Origin: JBGSQR01 sp964509295
Lineage (GTDB): Bacteria > Desulfobacterota > Desulfuromonadia > Geobacterales > Pseudopelobacteraceae
Assembly (NCBI GenBank): GCA_964509295.1
Contig: CAZDWS010000004.1
Coordinates: 248,001-312,000 of the forward strand
Length of the DNA stretch: 64,000 nucleotides
Direction: 5' to 3'
The stretch's first letter is position 1. Each line of letters starts with the position of its first letter. Under the pieces are notes generated by a model. It was given only the letters and a program-made list of their open reading frames with translations, did no database searches and had not been told where the DNA came from. Both the position numbers and the translations under genes were made by a program. Positions 26,903 through 35,819 of the stretch are shown here, one piece after another.

Positions 26903-27744
26903 GCGGCATTCTCTACATAGTCTCAACTCCAATAGGAAACCTGGAGGACATTACTTACCGGGCCGTGCGCATATTAAGTGAAGTCGACTTGATTGCAGCT
27001 GAAGACACGCGCCACTCGCTGAAACTATTAAATCACTTCAACATCAGTAAGCCTTTGACGTCATATTACGACCATAATCAGCAACTGAAGGGCGAGCGGA
27101 TTTTATCAAACCTGAGACAAGGTAAAAATGTAGCCCTTGTCTCTGATGCCGGAACACCTTGCGTATCGGATCCGGGGTACCATCTGGTACGTGATGCACT
27201 TTCGGAAGGGATTCAGGTCATCCCCATACCTGGATGCTGCGCCGCCATTACAGCCCTGTCAGGCGCAGGACTACCCAGCGATAACTTTACTTTTGCCGGT
27301 TTCCCTCCGGCCAGACAAGGAAAGCGGCGCACCTTCCTGGCTGGTTTGGCAGAAACAACCGGCACTTTAATTCTCTATGAAGCGCCTCATCGCCTGGAGA
27401 GTACACTATCCGACATGTATGAAGTGCTGGGTGACCGCCAGATTGCCATTGCCAGAGAACTTACCAAGATTTATGAGGAATTTATCCTTGGCACCGTATC
27501 CGAAGTAATTACGGCTGTTTCACAGGCAAAAGTACGTGGCGAAGTAGTAATCCTGATCGCCCCCGGTGAAGCAACCACAAAAGAAGTCGAATCTCTGGAC
27601 TCTGTGCTGGACCGTTTATTGAATAAAGAGGGCCTGTCAATTAAAGATGCAGCAAAAAAAACTGCTGAAATCACAGGTGTTTCACGTAATGAAGCCTATT
27701 CAAAAGCGCTCAAAGCCAGAGAAGATGAGGATTCACTAAAATAG
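26899..27744 (+). CDS. rsmI: 16S rRNA 2'-O-ribose C1402 methyltransferase
   Basis: A 281-residue RsmI (YraL) of the tetrapyrrole-methylase fold that 2'-O-methylates C1402 of 16S rRNA near the P site. Family hallmarks are the N-terminal LYIVSTPIGNLEDITYRAV, the AEDTRHS segment and VSDAGTPCVSDPGY. I chose the ATG at 26899, which overlaps the upstream stop by ATGA and has GGGAG before it. Upstream in-frame ATGs would extend it into the ATPase gene without homology. Coupling to a DUF4143 ATPase is unusual and probably reflects insertion of that gene. Confidence 0.94.
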   Translation: MSGILYIVSTPIGNLEDITYRAVRILSEVDLIAAEDTRHSLKLLNHFNISKPLTSYYDHNQQLKGERILSNLRQGKNVALVSDAGTPCVSDPGYHLVRDALSEGIQVIPIPGCCAAITALSGAGLPSDNFTFAGFPPARQGKRRTFLAGLAETTGTLILYEAPHRLESTLSDMYEVLGDRQIAIARELTKIYEEFILGTVSEVITAVSQAKVRGEVVILIAPGEATTKEVESLDSVLDRLLNKEGLSIKDAAKKTAEITGVSRNEAYSKALKAREDEDSLK

Positions 27745-27807
27745 CCTTGGAATTACAACAGGATATGTGATATTTTTTAAAGTCTGACCTTGATAGGGGA
27801 TTAAAAC

Positions 27808-29166
27808 ATGAAAATCTGCATTTTCGGCGCCGGATACGTAGGTCTGGTAGCAGCCGCCTGCTTCGCAGAAAGCGGTAACACCGTCATTACGGTTGATATT
27901 GATGAATCAAGAATTGAAACCCTGAAACAGGGGATCATACCCATATACGAGCCAGGCCTGAAGGACATGATCCTGCGTAACCAGACAGAAGGTCGTCTCA
28001 CATTTACCACTGACGCCACAAGCGCCATCCAGTCCTCACTAATCAGTTTTATTGCAGTTGGTACCCCGCCTGGCGAAGACGGCTCCGCCGACTTGAAATA
28101 TGTTCTTGGTGTAGCTCGTGAAATCGGTCGCAGCATGAGCGGCTACAAGATTATTGTTGATAAATCAACCGTACCGGTCGGTACGGCTGACAAGGTGAGA
28201 ATCGCCATCCAGGAAGAGCTGGACAAGCGCCAGATCGATCTGGAATTCGATGTAGTTTCAAATCCGGAGTTTTTGAAGGAAGGCGCGGCAATCGAAGACT
28301 TCATGAAACCGGACCGGGTTGTTATCGGAACCGACAACGTCCGTACTGCCGAGATCATGAAAGAGCTTTATGACCCATTCATGCGCAAACATAACAGAAT
28401 GATCGTCATGGACATCCGCAGTGCGGAAATGACCAAATATGCCGCCAATGCCATGCTGGCCACACGAATTTCTTTCATGAACCAAGTCGCCGGACTCTGC
28501 GAGCGCATGGGTGCCGATGTTGCCGCCGTCCGTGAAGGAATCGGTTCCGATTCACGAATCGGCTATGACTTTCTATTTCCCGGTCCAGGTTACGGCGGTT
28601 CCTGTTTTCCCAAAGATGTCAAGGCCATGATCATGACCGCCGAGGAATGCAACTACGACTTTCTACTGCTCAAGGCAGTTGAAGATGTTAACGAACGTCA
28701 GAAAAAGGTTTTGGCAGACAAACTGATCAAGACGCTAGGTTCACCAGACCAGGAAAAACCGCTCACCGGCAGGACAATTGCCTGCTGGGGCCTGGCATTC
28801 AAACCACGAACAGATGACATGCGGGAAGCACCTTCCATCACAATCATCGAGCGCCTGCTGGCTGCCGGAGCCACTGTCCGCGCCCATGACCCTGAAGCAA
28901 TTTCGGAAGCGAAAAAAGTTTTTGGTGATCGCATTGAATACAGCCAGAACCAGTATGATATTCTGGACAACGCTGATGCCCTGGCTGTAATTACTGACTG
29001 GAACGAATACCGCAACCCTGATTTTGACAGAATCAAGGCAGCATTAAAGTCCCCTCTGATTGTGGATGGCCGCAATCTCTACAAACCAGGTCGTCTCGCT
29101 GCCAGCGGTTTCAGCTACATTCCACTTGGCCGCTGCGGAGTAGGTATCTGCTCGGAGGGAAAATAA
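27808..29166 (+). CDS. ugd: UDP-glucose 6-dehydrogenase
   Basis: A 452-residue enzyme that oxidises UDP-glucose to UDP-glucuronate with two NAD+. It has the N-terminal Rossmann fold (FGAGYVGLVAAACFAESG), the central domain with catalytic Cys in GGSCFPKDVKAM (about residue 266) and a C-terminal UDP-binding domain (GLAFKPRTDDMREAPS). AGGGGA lies upstream of the ATG. The next gene, uxs, starts one base after its stop, and the pair would make UDP-xylose for surface polysaccharide or LPS. This pair is followed without a break by cell-division and tRNA-synthetase genes. Confidence 0.96.
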   Translation: MKICIFGAGYVGLVAAACFAESGNTVITVDIDESRIETLKQGIIPIYEPGLKDMILRNQTEGRLTFTTDATSAIQSSLISFIAVGTPPGEDGSADLKYVLGVAREIGRSMSGYKIIVDKSTVPVGTADKVRIAIQEELDKRQIDLEFDVVSNPEFLKEGAAIEDFMKPDRVVIGTDNVRTAEIMKELYDPFMRKHNRMIVMDIRSAEMTKYAANAMLATRISFMNQVAGLCERMGADVAAVREGIGSDSRIGYDFLFPGPGYGGSCFPKDVKAMIMTAEECNYDFLLLKAVEDVNERQKKVLADKLIKTLGSPDQEKPLTGRTIACWGLAFKPRTDDMREAPSITIIERLLAAGATVRAHDPEAISEAKKVFGDRIEYSQNQYDILDNADALAVITDWNEYRNPDFDRIKAALKSPLIVDGRNLYKPGRLAASGFSYIPLGRCGVGICSEGK

Positions 29167-29167
29167 C

Positions 29168-30106
29168 ATGAGAATACTGGTTACCGGCGGAGCCGGATTC
29201 ATCGGATCACATCTCTGCGAAAGACTGTTGAGCGAAGGGCATGATGTCATCTGCCTGGACAATTTCTTTACCGGCAGCAAGAAAAACATCATCCACCTGA
29301 TGGACAACCACCGTTTTGAACTTGTCCGCCATGACATCGTCGAACCGATCCTGCTGGAAGTTGATCGCATCTACAACCTGGCCTGCCCGGCATCTCCGGT
29401 GCACTACCAGTACAATCCGGTCAAGACCGTTAAAACCAGCGTCATGGGTATGATCAACATGCTCGGACTTGCCAAAAGGGTCAAAGCCCGTATCCTGCAG
29501 GCTTCAACTTCAGAGGTCTATGGAGATCCACAAATCCACCCTCAAGTTGAAAGCTACTGGGGTAATGTTAATCCGATCGGCATCCGCAGCTGTTACGATG
29601 AGGGAAAAAGAGTTGCCGAAACCCTGATGATGGATTACTACCGACAGAACAACGTCGATATCCGTATCATCCGTATCTTCAACACCTACGGTCCCCGTAT
29701 GGCTGAAAACGATGGCCGTGTAGTATCCAACTTCATGCTGCAGGCTTTACGCAATGAAGACATAACAATGTACGGTGATGGCTCCCAGACTCGTTCCTTC
29801 TGCTATGTTTCCGACCTTGTGGAAGGAATGATCCGCATGATGGAGTGCGATGATTTCATTGGACCGGTCAACCTTGGCAATCCGGTTGAGAATACAATCC
29901 TTGAGTTTGCCGAAAAAATCGTTAGAATAACCGGGTCCAAGTCAAAGATCATATTCAAACCGCTGCCGCAGGATGACCCCAAACAGCGTCAGCCCGACAT
30001 ATCCCTCGCCAGGAACAAACTGGACTGGGAGCCTGTTATTGATCTGGAAACCGGACTTGTCACAACAGCTGAATATTTTTCCGGCTGTATAGGCAAAGGG
30101 CTTTAG
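29168..30106 (+). CDS. uxs: UDP-glucuronate decarboxylase (UDP-xylose synthase)
   Basis: A 312-residue short-chain dehydrogenase/reductase of the extended type. It has the GGAGFIGSH cofactor loop at residues 7-15, the active-site Ser/Thr region QASTSEVYGDP, and the catalytic YxxxK in CYDEGKRVAE (about Tyr143, Lys147). The YNLACPASPVHYQ segment is typical of UXS rather than of other epimerases. It decarboxylates UDP-glucuronate to UDP-xylose with bound NAD+. Tight linkage to ugd supports the assignment. UDP-glucuronate epimerases are the alternative but lack this signature. Confidence 0.92.
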   Translation: MRILVTGGAGFIGSHLCERLLSEGHDVICLDNFFTGSKKNIIHLMDNHRFELVRHDIVEPILLEVDRIYNLACPASPVHYQYNPVKTVKTSVMGMINMLGLAKRVKARILQASTSEVYGDPQIHPQVESYWGNVNPIGIRSCYDEGKRVAETLMMDYYRQNNVDIRIIRIFNTYGPRMAENDGRVVSNFMLQALRNEDITMYGDGSQTRSFCYVSDLVEGMIRMMECDDFIGPVNLGNPVENTILEFAEKIVRITGSKSKIIFKPLPQDDPKQRQPDISLARNKLDWEPVIDLETGLVTTAEYFSGCIGKGL

Positions 30107-30107
30107 T

Positions 30108-30410
30108 ATGAAATTCAAGCTCAAGCTAGAAAACAGGATGTATCTCATACCGGCCGGATGCCTGGCCTTTATCCTCTTTTTCACTGTTTTCGGTGACAAG
30201 GGTTTATTGCGTATTTATGAGTTACGCCAGGACAAGGTCAAGATTGAAAAGCGGCTGATAGAAATCCGCAGTGAAAACGAAAACCTTAAGCGTGAAGTTG
30301 TAGCGCTACAGAGTGATCGTCGCTATATCGAACGAATCGCCCGCAAAGACCTGGGGCTGGTTCGAAGCAATGAAGTTATTTACCAGTTTGCATCAGGCAC
30401 CAAACAATAA
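30108..30410 (+). CDS. ftsB: FtsB/DivIC family septum protein
   Basis: A 100-residue single-pass protein with a short cytoplasmic start, a membrane helix (about residues 12-28, LIPAGCLAFILFFTVFG), a coiled coil (about 38-70, IEKRLIEIRSENENLKREV) and the family end with YIERIARKDLGLVRSNEVIY. With FtsL and FtsQ it links the divisome to septal peptidoglycan synthesis. It lies one base after uxs and just upstream of a small Cys-rich gene and argS. The gene symbol is by family, since FtsB and DivIC are hard to separate by sequence. Confidence 0.85.
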   Translation: MKFKLKLENRMYLIPAGCLAFILFFTVFGDKGLLRIYELRQDKVKIEKRLIEIRSENENLKREVVALQSDRRYIERIARKDLGLVRSNEVIYQFASGTKQ

Positions 30411-30421
30411 AAGGCGGATCC

Positions 30422-30595
30422 ATGTCTCGTCAAAGCTGTGCAGTTTGTGCCTGGCGCGAGAACTGCAACAAGAAATTCTGCGTACCGGATGGTGGAGCCC
30501 GCTGCCCGGATTACTGCCGCGACGTCAGTATAAAAGACATAACGGATGACACAACCAAATCAACAGACACCCAAAGCAAGGAAACTCATAAATAA
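30422..30595 (+). CDS. small Cys-rich protein between ftsB and argS
   Basis: A 57-residue ORF with seven cysteines in its first 32 positions (CAVCAWRENCNKKFC... RCPDYC) and a hydrophilic tail (TDDTTKSTDTQSK). An AAGGCGG Shine-Dalgarno lies 5 nt upstream, and the stop overlaps the argS ATG by one base, which makes translation very likely. The CxxC-like pairs suggest zinc or an iron-sulfur centre. I do not recognise the family. It is distinct from the Cys-rich protein at 34608, although both are small and cytoplasmic by prediction. Confidence 0.7.
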   Translation: MSRQSCAVCAWRENCNKKFCVPDGGARCPDYCRDVSIKDITDDTTKSTDTQSKETHK

Positions 30596-32286
30596 TGATG
30601 CGTCACAGAATTGCCACACTAGTAGAAACCGCACTTAAATCTGCCTCCGCAGAATCTGAATTGACAATTTCTCCTTTTCCGGCCGTACTGATTGGTATAC
30701 CTGCCAATCCGGAACATGGCGATTTTTCCTGCAATATTGCCATGCAGATCGCCAAAGCTGAACGCAAGGCACCACGCCAGGTTGCAGAAATCATCATTAA
30801 GCATATTCCCGACAACAATGGATTAATTTCCAAAACTGAAATTGCCGGTCCCGGATTTATTAACTTTTATGTAGCTGCGACGGCCTGGCAGTCAACACTG
30901 CTGGAAATCGAGTCCATGGGCGACGGTTTTGGACTGACAACCAGTGGTGCCGGCAAAAAAGTACAAGTCGAGTTTGTCAGCGCCAACCCTACCGGGCCGC
31001 TCCACATCGGCCACGGACGTGGCGCAGCCATAGGCGACACCCTCTGCCGCCTTCTGACCGCCACCGGCTGGGATGTAACCCGTGAATTCTACTACAACGA
31101 TGCCGGGGCGCAGATCGCCAACCTGGCCCTCTCGGTTCAGGCCCGCTGCCTGAACATTGAAACAGATGATCCACGCTGGCCAGCAGACGGTTATCAGGGT
31201 GAATACATCAAGGATATTGCAGTTTCCTATCTGGCAAAAGAGACCGTTGACGCCAATGACCAGCATATAACCGCCCTGGGCGACCCGGATGAACTGGATG
31301 CCATCCGGCGCTTTGCTGTGGCCTCCCTGAGACGCGAGCAGGATCTTGATCTAAAAGCCTTTGATGTGTCTTTTGATGTCTTTACACTTGAATCAAGCCT
31401 GTACAGTAGAGGACTGGTTGACGAGACGGTTCAGCTGCTACAGAAAAATGGTTACACGTATGAAGAGGGGGGCGCGCTCTGGCTCCGCACAACTGACTTC
31501 GGCGACGACAAAGACCGGGTCATGCGCAAGACAGACGGCGGCTATACCTATTTTGTACCGGATATAGCCTATCACCTGAACAAGTGGAATCGTGGATTCA
31601 CTCGGGTTATCAACGAACAGGGTTCAGACCACCACAGCACCATTACGAGGGTCCGTGCCGGTTTACAGGCCCTGGACTGCGGTATCCCCAAAGGGTGGCC
31701 GGAATACGTTCTGCACCAGATGGTTACTGTTCTGCGCGGTGGCGAAGAGGTCAAAATCTCCAAACGAGCCGGCAGCTATGTCACCCTGCGCGACCTGATC
31801 GACGAAGTTGGCCGTGATGCAACCCGTTTCTTCTTCATCATGCGCAAACCTGATTCCCAGCTGACCTTTGATATTGATCTGGCCAAGGAACAGTCACCGG
31901 ACAATCCGGTTTATTATGTTCAATATGCCCATGCCCGCATCTGCAGCATTTTTGAAAATGCCAGGGAAAAAGGTTTTATCGCCCCATCAAACCCGGGCGT
32001 AAGTGACATTTCCATGTTGGTAACCGCCGAAGAACTGCAACTGATCAAGTTATTGAATGCGCTACCAGACTCGGTTGATGACAGTGCCTCAAACTTTGAG
32101 CCACACAGATTAACCTATTACCTGACCGAACTGGCAGGATGTTTCCACAGTTTCTACAATAAAAACCGGGTCATTACGGAAGAACCGGCTCTTACAAATG
32201 CAAGACTATACCTTCTTAAGCGCACTGCCCAAACCTTGAAAAATGCACTTTCAATCCTGGGAATTTCTGCGCCGGAACGGATGTAA
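30595..32286 (+). CDS. argS: arginyl-tRNA synthetase
   Basis: A 563-residue class I synthetase. It has an N-terminal Add-1 domain (about 1-110), the HIGH motif in PTGPLHIGHGRG (about 128-139), the KMSKS-equivalent EVKISKRAGSYVT (about 380), and a C-terminal DALR anticodon-binding domain with LTYYLTELAGCFHSFYNKNRV. It charges tRNA-Arg. The ATG at 30595 overlaps the preceding stop; an ATG at 30598 is equally possible. It is followed after 10 nt by a SPOR-domain gene, as in related genomes. Confidence 0.97.
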   Translation: MMRHRIATLVETALKSASAESELTISPFPAVLIGIPANPEHGDFSCNIAMQIAKAERKAPRQVAEIIIKHIPDNNGLISKTEIAGPGFINFYVAATAWQSTLLEIESMGDGFGLTTSGAGKKVQVEFVSANPTGPLHIGHGRGAAIGDTLCRLLTATGWDVTREFYYNDAGAQIANLALSVQARCLNIETDDPRWPADGYQGEYIKDIAVSYLAKETVDANDQHITALGDPDELDAIRRFAVASLRREQDLDLKAFDVSFDVFTLESSLYSRGLVDETVQLLQKNGYTYEEGGALWLRTTDFGDDKDRVMRKTDGGYTYFVPDIAYHLNKWNRGFTRVINEQGSDHHSTITRVRAGLQALDCGIPKGWPEYVLHQMVTVLRGGEEVKISKRAGSYVTLRDLIDEVGRDATRFFFIMRKPDSQLTFDIDLAKEQSPDNPVYYVQYAHARICSIFENAREKGFIAPSNPGVSDISMLVTAEELQLIKLLNALPDSVDDSASNFEPHRLTYYLTELAGCFHSFYNKNRVITEEPALTNARLYLLKRTAQTLKNALSILGISAPERM

Positions 32287-32296
32287 CGGGGTATAT

Positions 32297-33031
32297 ATGC
32301 GGATTGACTACAGCTCACCCAAACAATCATATGTCTCCGGCCAGAACAAGCCCAAAGCCCGTAAAGAGTCCAGCGGACTGCTTAAACCGACCATTGTCAT
32401 CACGGCAATTATCAGCCTGATCATCGGCTATGGAGCCGGGTGGTTTTTATCACAACGTTCCGCCAAGAAGGCCTTTCAGGCAGCTAATGAACAAAAGAGC
32501 CTGGAAAGCTCTCCAAAGCAGGCTGCTTCCGCCCAGCCAACTGTTCAGCCTCTTCAACCAACTCAGCCGCCGGTTGCTGGCGCCAATCAGCCACAAAATC
32601 CTCAGGCTCCACAGGGTACTGTCAATGCACCAAACCCTGCTCTGAGCTTTTATAAGACCCTTCCAGGCGACCAAAAAAATAATGTCATCGGTAGCGGAGT
32701 CAATACTGTTGAAGAAAAAGTAAAACCGCACCATCCTGTGAACCCTCTTGTTTCACCTGCTGCAAAAAGTACTGCACCAGAAAAACAAGCTGCCAAAGCC
32801 CCTGAAGCCAGCGGATTTGCCGTTCAGGTCGCTTCATTCAGCCTGAAATCCGAGGCAGAGTCTATTAAAAACAAACTTACCTCAAAGGGATACAATGTCT
32901 CCATTGTTGAATCCAATCTTGGCGAAAAGGGCATCTGGTATCGGGTCAAGGTAGGCAGAAAACTTGATCCGGTGGCAGCCAAGGAACTGGCCGGCAAACT
33001 TGGTAAAGGCGCCATGGTCATACCGGACTAA
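32297..33031 (+). CDS. SPOR domain membrane protein
   Basis: A 244-residue single-pass protein. It has a basic N-terminus, a membrane helix (about 37-54, TIVITAIISLIIGYGAGWF), a long Pro/Gln/Ala-rich periplasmic linker (about 75-170) and a C-terminal SPOR domain (about 172-244, FAVQVASFSLKSEAESIKNKL). SPOR domains bind denuded septal glycan strands, so a role in cell division or envelope is inferred. I chose the ATG at 32297, after GGGG; the longer frame overlaps argS. Position after ftsB-argS fits a division-linked role. Confidence 0.85.
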   Translation: MRIDYSSPKQSYVSGQNKPKARKESSGLLKPTIVITAIISLIIGYGAGWFLSQRSAKKAFQAANEQKSLESSPKQAASAQPTVQPLQPTQPPVAGANQPQNPQAPQGTVNAPNPALSFYKTLPGDQKNNVIGSGVNTVEEKVKPHHPVNPLVSPAAKSTAPEKQAAKAPEASGFAVQVASFSLKSEAESIKNKLTSKGYNVSIVESNLGEKGIWYRVKVGRKLDPVAAKELAGKLGKGAMVIPD

Positions 33032-33182
33032 ATCCTCAAGCTGTAAAAAACAGCTATTTAAACCTTTACCGCCTTATAACAATGTAATCCCCAGCCACAC
33101 TTTAAAGAGCTCTCCTCCTTGCAATTTATCCCATTAGAACATATACTTGCCAACCCAATTACTTAACCAGAAGGAGAACGAT

Positions 33183-33563
33183 GTGATCAAGATTGATTTC
33201 GATAAAATGGGCGGCCTGATTCCAGCCGTAATACAGGACCATGTCACAGGCGAAGTATTGATGGTTGCCTATATGGATGAAAAGACCCTTAACTTGACTC
33301 TTGAAAGCGGCAAGACCTGGTTTTTCAGCCGTACCCGCAACAAATACTGGATGAAAGGTGAAGAATCCGGCAATACTCAGGATGTTATGGAAGTCCTTAC
33401 CGACTGCGACTCTGACACGGTTGTCATCAAAGTTAAACAGAACGGCCCGGCCGCCTGCCACACCGGCAACCGCAGCTGTTTCTATGTTAAATGGGAAAAC
33501 GGCCAATGGGTGGAGCACTCCAACCCTTTATTTAATCCGGATGATGTTTATAAAAAAGCATAA
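33183..33563 (+). CDS. hisI: phosphoribosyl-AMP cyclohydrolase
   Basis: A 126-residue HisI that opens the adenine ring of phosphoribosyl-AMP, the third histidine step. Typical blocks are the FDKMGGLIPAVIQD opening, LMVAYMDEKTLNLTLESG, and the metal-binding DCDSDTV and CHTGNRSCFY. It starts at GTG (33183): AAGGAG lies 6 nt upstream, and the ATG two bases before opens only a one-codon frame (ATGTGA). It lacks the HisE pyrophosphohydrolase domain. hisG follows 129 nt downstream. Confidence 0.95.
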   Translation: MIKIDFDKMGGLIPAVIQDHVTGEVLMVAYMDEKTLNLTLESGKTWFFSRTRNKYWMKGEESGNTQDVMEVLTDCDSDTVVIKVKQNGPAACHTGNRSCFYVKWENGQWVEHSNPLFNPDDVYKKA

Positions 33564-33692
33564 TACAATCCAGCGTTGCCAGGTTTGGTCTTTGCATTGG
33601 CCTAAAATCGCTCCCCTTCAAGGGGGAGGAACAAAGGCTGTATGAACCTAACCCGACACTACTGAATACAATCAATTCAAACGAGGTTTTTC

Positions 33693-34568
33693 ATGTCCAA
33701 CATACTCAATTTTGGTATCCCCAAAGGTTCTTTAGAAAACGCCACCGTCGAGCTTTTCAAGAAAGCCGGCTGGCAGATCAACATCTCTTCCCGCAGCTAT
33801 TTCCCTGCCATTGACGATAGTGAAATGAACTGCAAACTGATCCGTCCACAGGAAATGGGACGCTATGTGGAGCGCACAACCATCGACGCCGGCATTGCCG
33901 GTCGTGACTGGGTCCGTGAGAATGATTCCGAAGTGGTGGAAGTCTGCGAAATGGTCTATTCCAAAGTATCCCGCCGCCCTGCCCGCTGGGTTCTGGTTGT
34001 CAATGGCGACTCTAAAGTAACATGCCCGGAAGACCTGGCCGGTGCCACCATTTCAACCGAGCTGGTAGAATTCACCAAGCGTTATTTTGCTGAGCGCAAC
34101 ATCCCTGTTACCGTGGAGTTTTCCTGGGGCGCAACCGAGGCCAAAGTGGTTGACGGTCTCTGCGATGCCATCGTGGAGGTCACCGAAACCGGTTCAACCA
34201 TCAAGGCTAATGGCCTGCGCATTGTCTGCGAACTGATGGAATCAGTTCCTGTTCTGATCGCCAACAAAACTTCCTGGGAAGACCCCTGGAAACGTGAGAA
34301 GATTGAACAGATCGCCACCCTGCTAAAATCATCCCTGGCTGCCGAAGGTATGGTCGGCCTGAAGATGAACGCACCGGCTGACAAGGTCGAAGCTATCACG
34401 AGCGTGCTGCCAAGCCTGAAGCATCCAACAGTTTCCAACCTGTACAAATCCGACTGGCTTTCCATCGAAAGCATCATGTCGGAGAAGCATGTGCGACAGA
34501 TCGTGCCGGAACTGATCAAGCTGGGCGCTAAGGGGATCATCGAGTATCCGCTGAATAAGATTATTTAA
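33693..34568 (+). CDS. hisG: ATP phosphoribosyltransferase (long form)
   Basis: A 291-residue HisG of the long, HisZ-independent class. It catalyses the first committed histidine step, from ATP and PRPP. It begins LNFGIPKGSLENATVELFKK; the PRPP-binding region is AIVEVTETGSTIKANGL, and a C-terminal ACT-like regulatory domain (about 215-291, VGLKMNAPADKVEAITSVLP) should bind histidine for feedback inhibition. The gap to hisI contains only a short CCCC/GGGG hairpin remnant near 33610-33630. The Shine-Dalgarno is weak (ACGAGG). Confidence 0.95.
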   Translation: MSNILNFGIPKGSLENATVELFKKAGWQINISSRSYFPAIDDSEMNCKLIRPQEMGRYVERTTIDAGIAGRDWVRENDSEVVEVCEMVYSKVSRRPARWVLVVNGDSKVTCPEDLAGATISTELVEFTKRYFAERNIPVTVEFSWGATEAKVVDGLCDAIVEVTETGSTIKANGLRIVCELMESVPVLIANKTSWEDPWKREKIEQIATLLKSSLAAEGMVGLKMNAPADKVEAITSVLPSLKHPTVSNLYKSDWLSIESIMSEKHVRQIVPELIKLGAKGIIEYPLNKII

Positions 34569-34607
34569 TTTTTGCCCCAGCCAAAAGTTTATAAAAGGAG
34601 TACCACC

Positions 34608-34808
34608 ATGTCCTGCACAAGAACCGGCGAAAACTGCCGCTGTACCTATAACAATAAAGGCTGCCCACGCCGTGGCAACTGCTGCCAGTGCGTTGCCTAC
34701 CACCGTGAAAAAGGCCAGGCAACCGGCTGCATGTTTACAGTCGCCGGAGAAAAAACCTATGACCGCTCACTTGTAAATCTGATGAGGGATCGCGGCATTA
34801 AACCATAG
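34608..34808 (+). CDS. small Cys-rich DUF6485-like protein
   Basis: A 66-residue protein rich in cysteine in its first half (SCTRTGENCRCTYNNKGCPR, then CCQCVAYHR), recognised as the DUF6485 type by this cysteine spacing. Its function is unknown; metal binding is plausible. AAAGGAG lies 7 nt before the ATG at 34608; the longer upstream frame is not needed. It stands between hisG and the RluA-type gene. Confidence is high that it is translated and moderate on the family name. Confidence 0.8.
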   Translation: MSCTRTGENCRCTYNNKGCPRRGNCCQCVAYHREKGQATGCMFTVAGEKTYDRSLVNLMRDRGIKP

Positions 34809-34841
34809 TATCAGCCACTGCACGGAGGCCTTCAGGTCTCC

Positions 34842-35741
34842 ATGAACACCAAAGGAACCATGTTAACATTTGAAATCATGCCTCAAGACCACTGCAGAAG
34901 GCTGGAAAGCTTTCTGCGCAACCTCCTGCCCACGTCTCCTTTCGGTTATCCCCGCAAGCTCATCAAGAGCGGTGCTGTTAAAGTAAACGGAGACAAGGCA
35001 ACGCCGGACAGCTTTCTTTACTTCCATGATTCGGTAACCCTCAAGGAGAGTGCAACGCTGCTGAGTCTGCTTAACGAGGAACAGCCGGATCTGGATATTC
35101 TTTACGAAGATGACCATATAGCGGTTATCAATAAACCGCGCGGTCTTCCCATGCACCGAACTGCCGATGAGGAAGAAAATCTGGTTGATTTCGGCATCGC
35201 CTATATGGCCAGCCGCCAGACAATCTGTAAGCTCTACCCGGTTAACCGCCTTGATCGCGGCACATCCGGCACGGTCATACTGGCTAAAAGCTCATCCTCA
35301 GCCGGCCTCTTCGGCCGCCAGGTCAAGGAAACCGGACTGGACAAACTATATCTGGCCCTGGTGGCCGGAGTACCCGATGCCAGCGGCATCATTACCGAAC
35401 CGCTTGATGACAAGGAATCGGAAACCCGTTATGAAATCCTGGCCAAAGGCAAAGCCTGCAGCCTGCTGTTGGTAACTCCCATCAGCGGACGCATGCACCA
35501 GATCAGGCGCCACCTGGAAATGATCGGGCATTCGGTTCTGGGCGACAAAAGATACAGCGGGCAGATCATTCCGGGTGCAACCGGCTTTGCCCTGCATTCT
35601 TTCAAGACAGCGGTTTCAATGCCGGATGAAAGTACCCTGACCGTCTGCGCTCCACTGCCGGAGGATATGTTCACCCTCTGTGTCCAAAGGGGAATCAAGG
35701 CCGATGAACTGCTGGCGGAGTTGAAGAGGCTGGCTGGATAA
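34842..35741 (+). CDS. RluA family pseudouridine synthase
   Basis: A 299-residue protein with an N-terminal S4-like RNA-binding segment (about 15-65, RKLIKSGAVKVNGDKATPD) and a pseudouridine synthase domain with the catalytic aspartate in VNRLDRGTSGTVILAKSS (about residue 140). The MHQIRRHLEMIGHSVLGDKRY block is typical of RluA/RluC/RluD. The target uridine in 23S rRNA or tRNA cannot be assigned. The start may be 34842 or the ATG at 34860, since Shine-Dalgarno spacing is poor for both. A bidirectional terminator follows. Confidence 0.88.
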   Translation: MNTKGTMLTFEIMPQDHCRRLESFLRNLLPTSPFGYPRKLIKSGAVKVNGDKATPDSFLYFHDSVTLKESATLLSLLNEEQPDLDILYEDDHIAVINKPRGLPMHRTADEEENLVDFGIAYMASRQTICKLYPVNRLDRGTSGTVILAKSSSSAGLFGRQVKETGLDKLYLALVAGVPDASGIITEPLDDKESETRYEILAKGKACSLLLVTPISGRMHQIRRHLEMIGHSVLGDKRYSGQIIPGATGFALHSFKTAVSMPDESTLTVCAPLPEDMFTLCVQRGIKADELLAELKRLAG

Positions 35742-35756
35742 AAAAACGTGTTCATG

Positions 35757-35804
35757 ACAAAAAAACGCCCTGTTTCTATCAAGAGACAGGGCATTTTTGT
35801 ATCT
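35757..35804. terminator. bidirectional terminator
   Basis: A stem pairs CGCCCTGTTTCT with GAGACAGGGC (one weak pair), flanked by an A-run on the left and TTTTT on the right. It lies between the convergent RluA-type and tag genes. Confidence 0.75.
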
Positions 35805-35819
35805 GATTATTCTTATTTT

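Noticed and set aside
33600..33635. Terminator between hisI and hisG
   Set aside because: The CCCCTT/AAGGGG hairpin has no T-run behind it, and hisG probably belongs to the same transcript; it is more likely a short repeat remnant.
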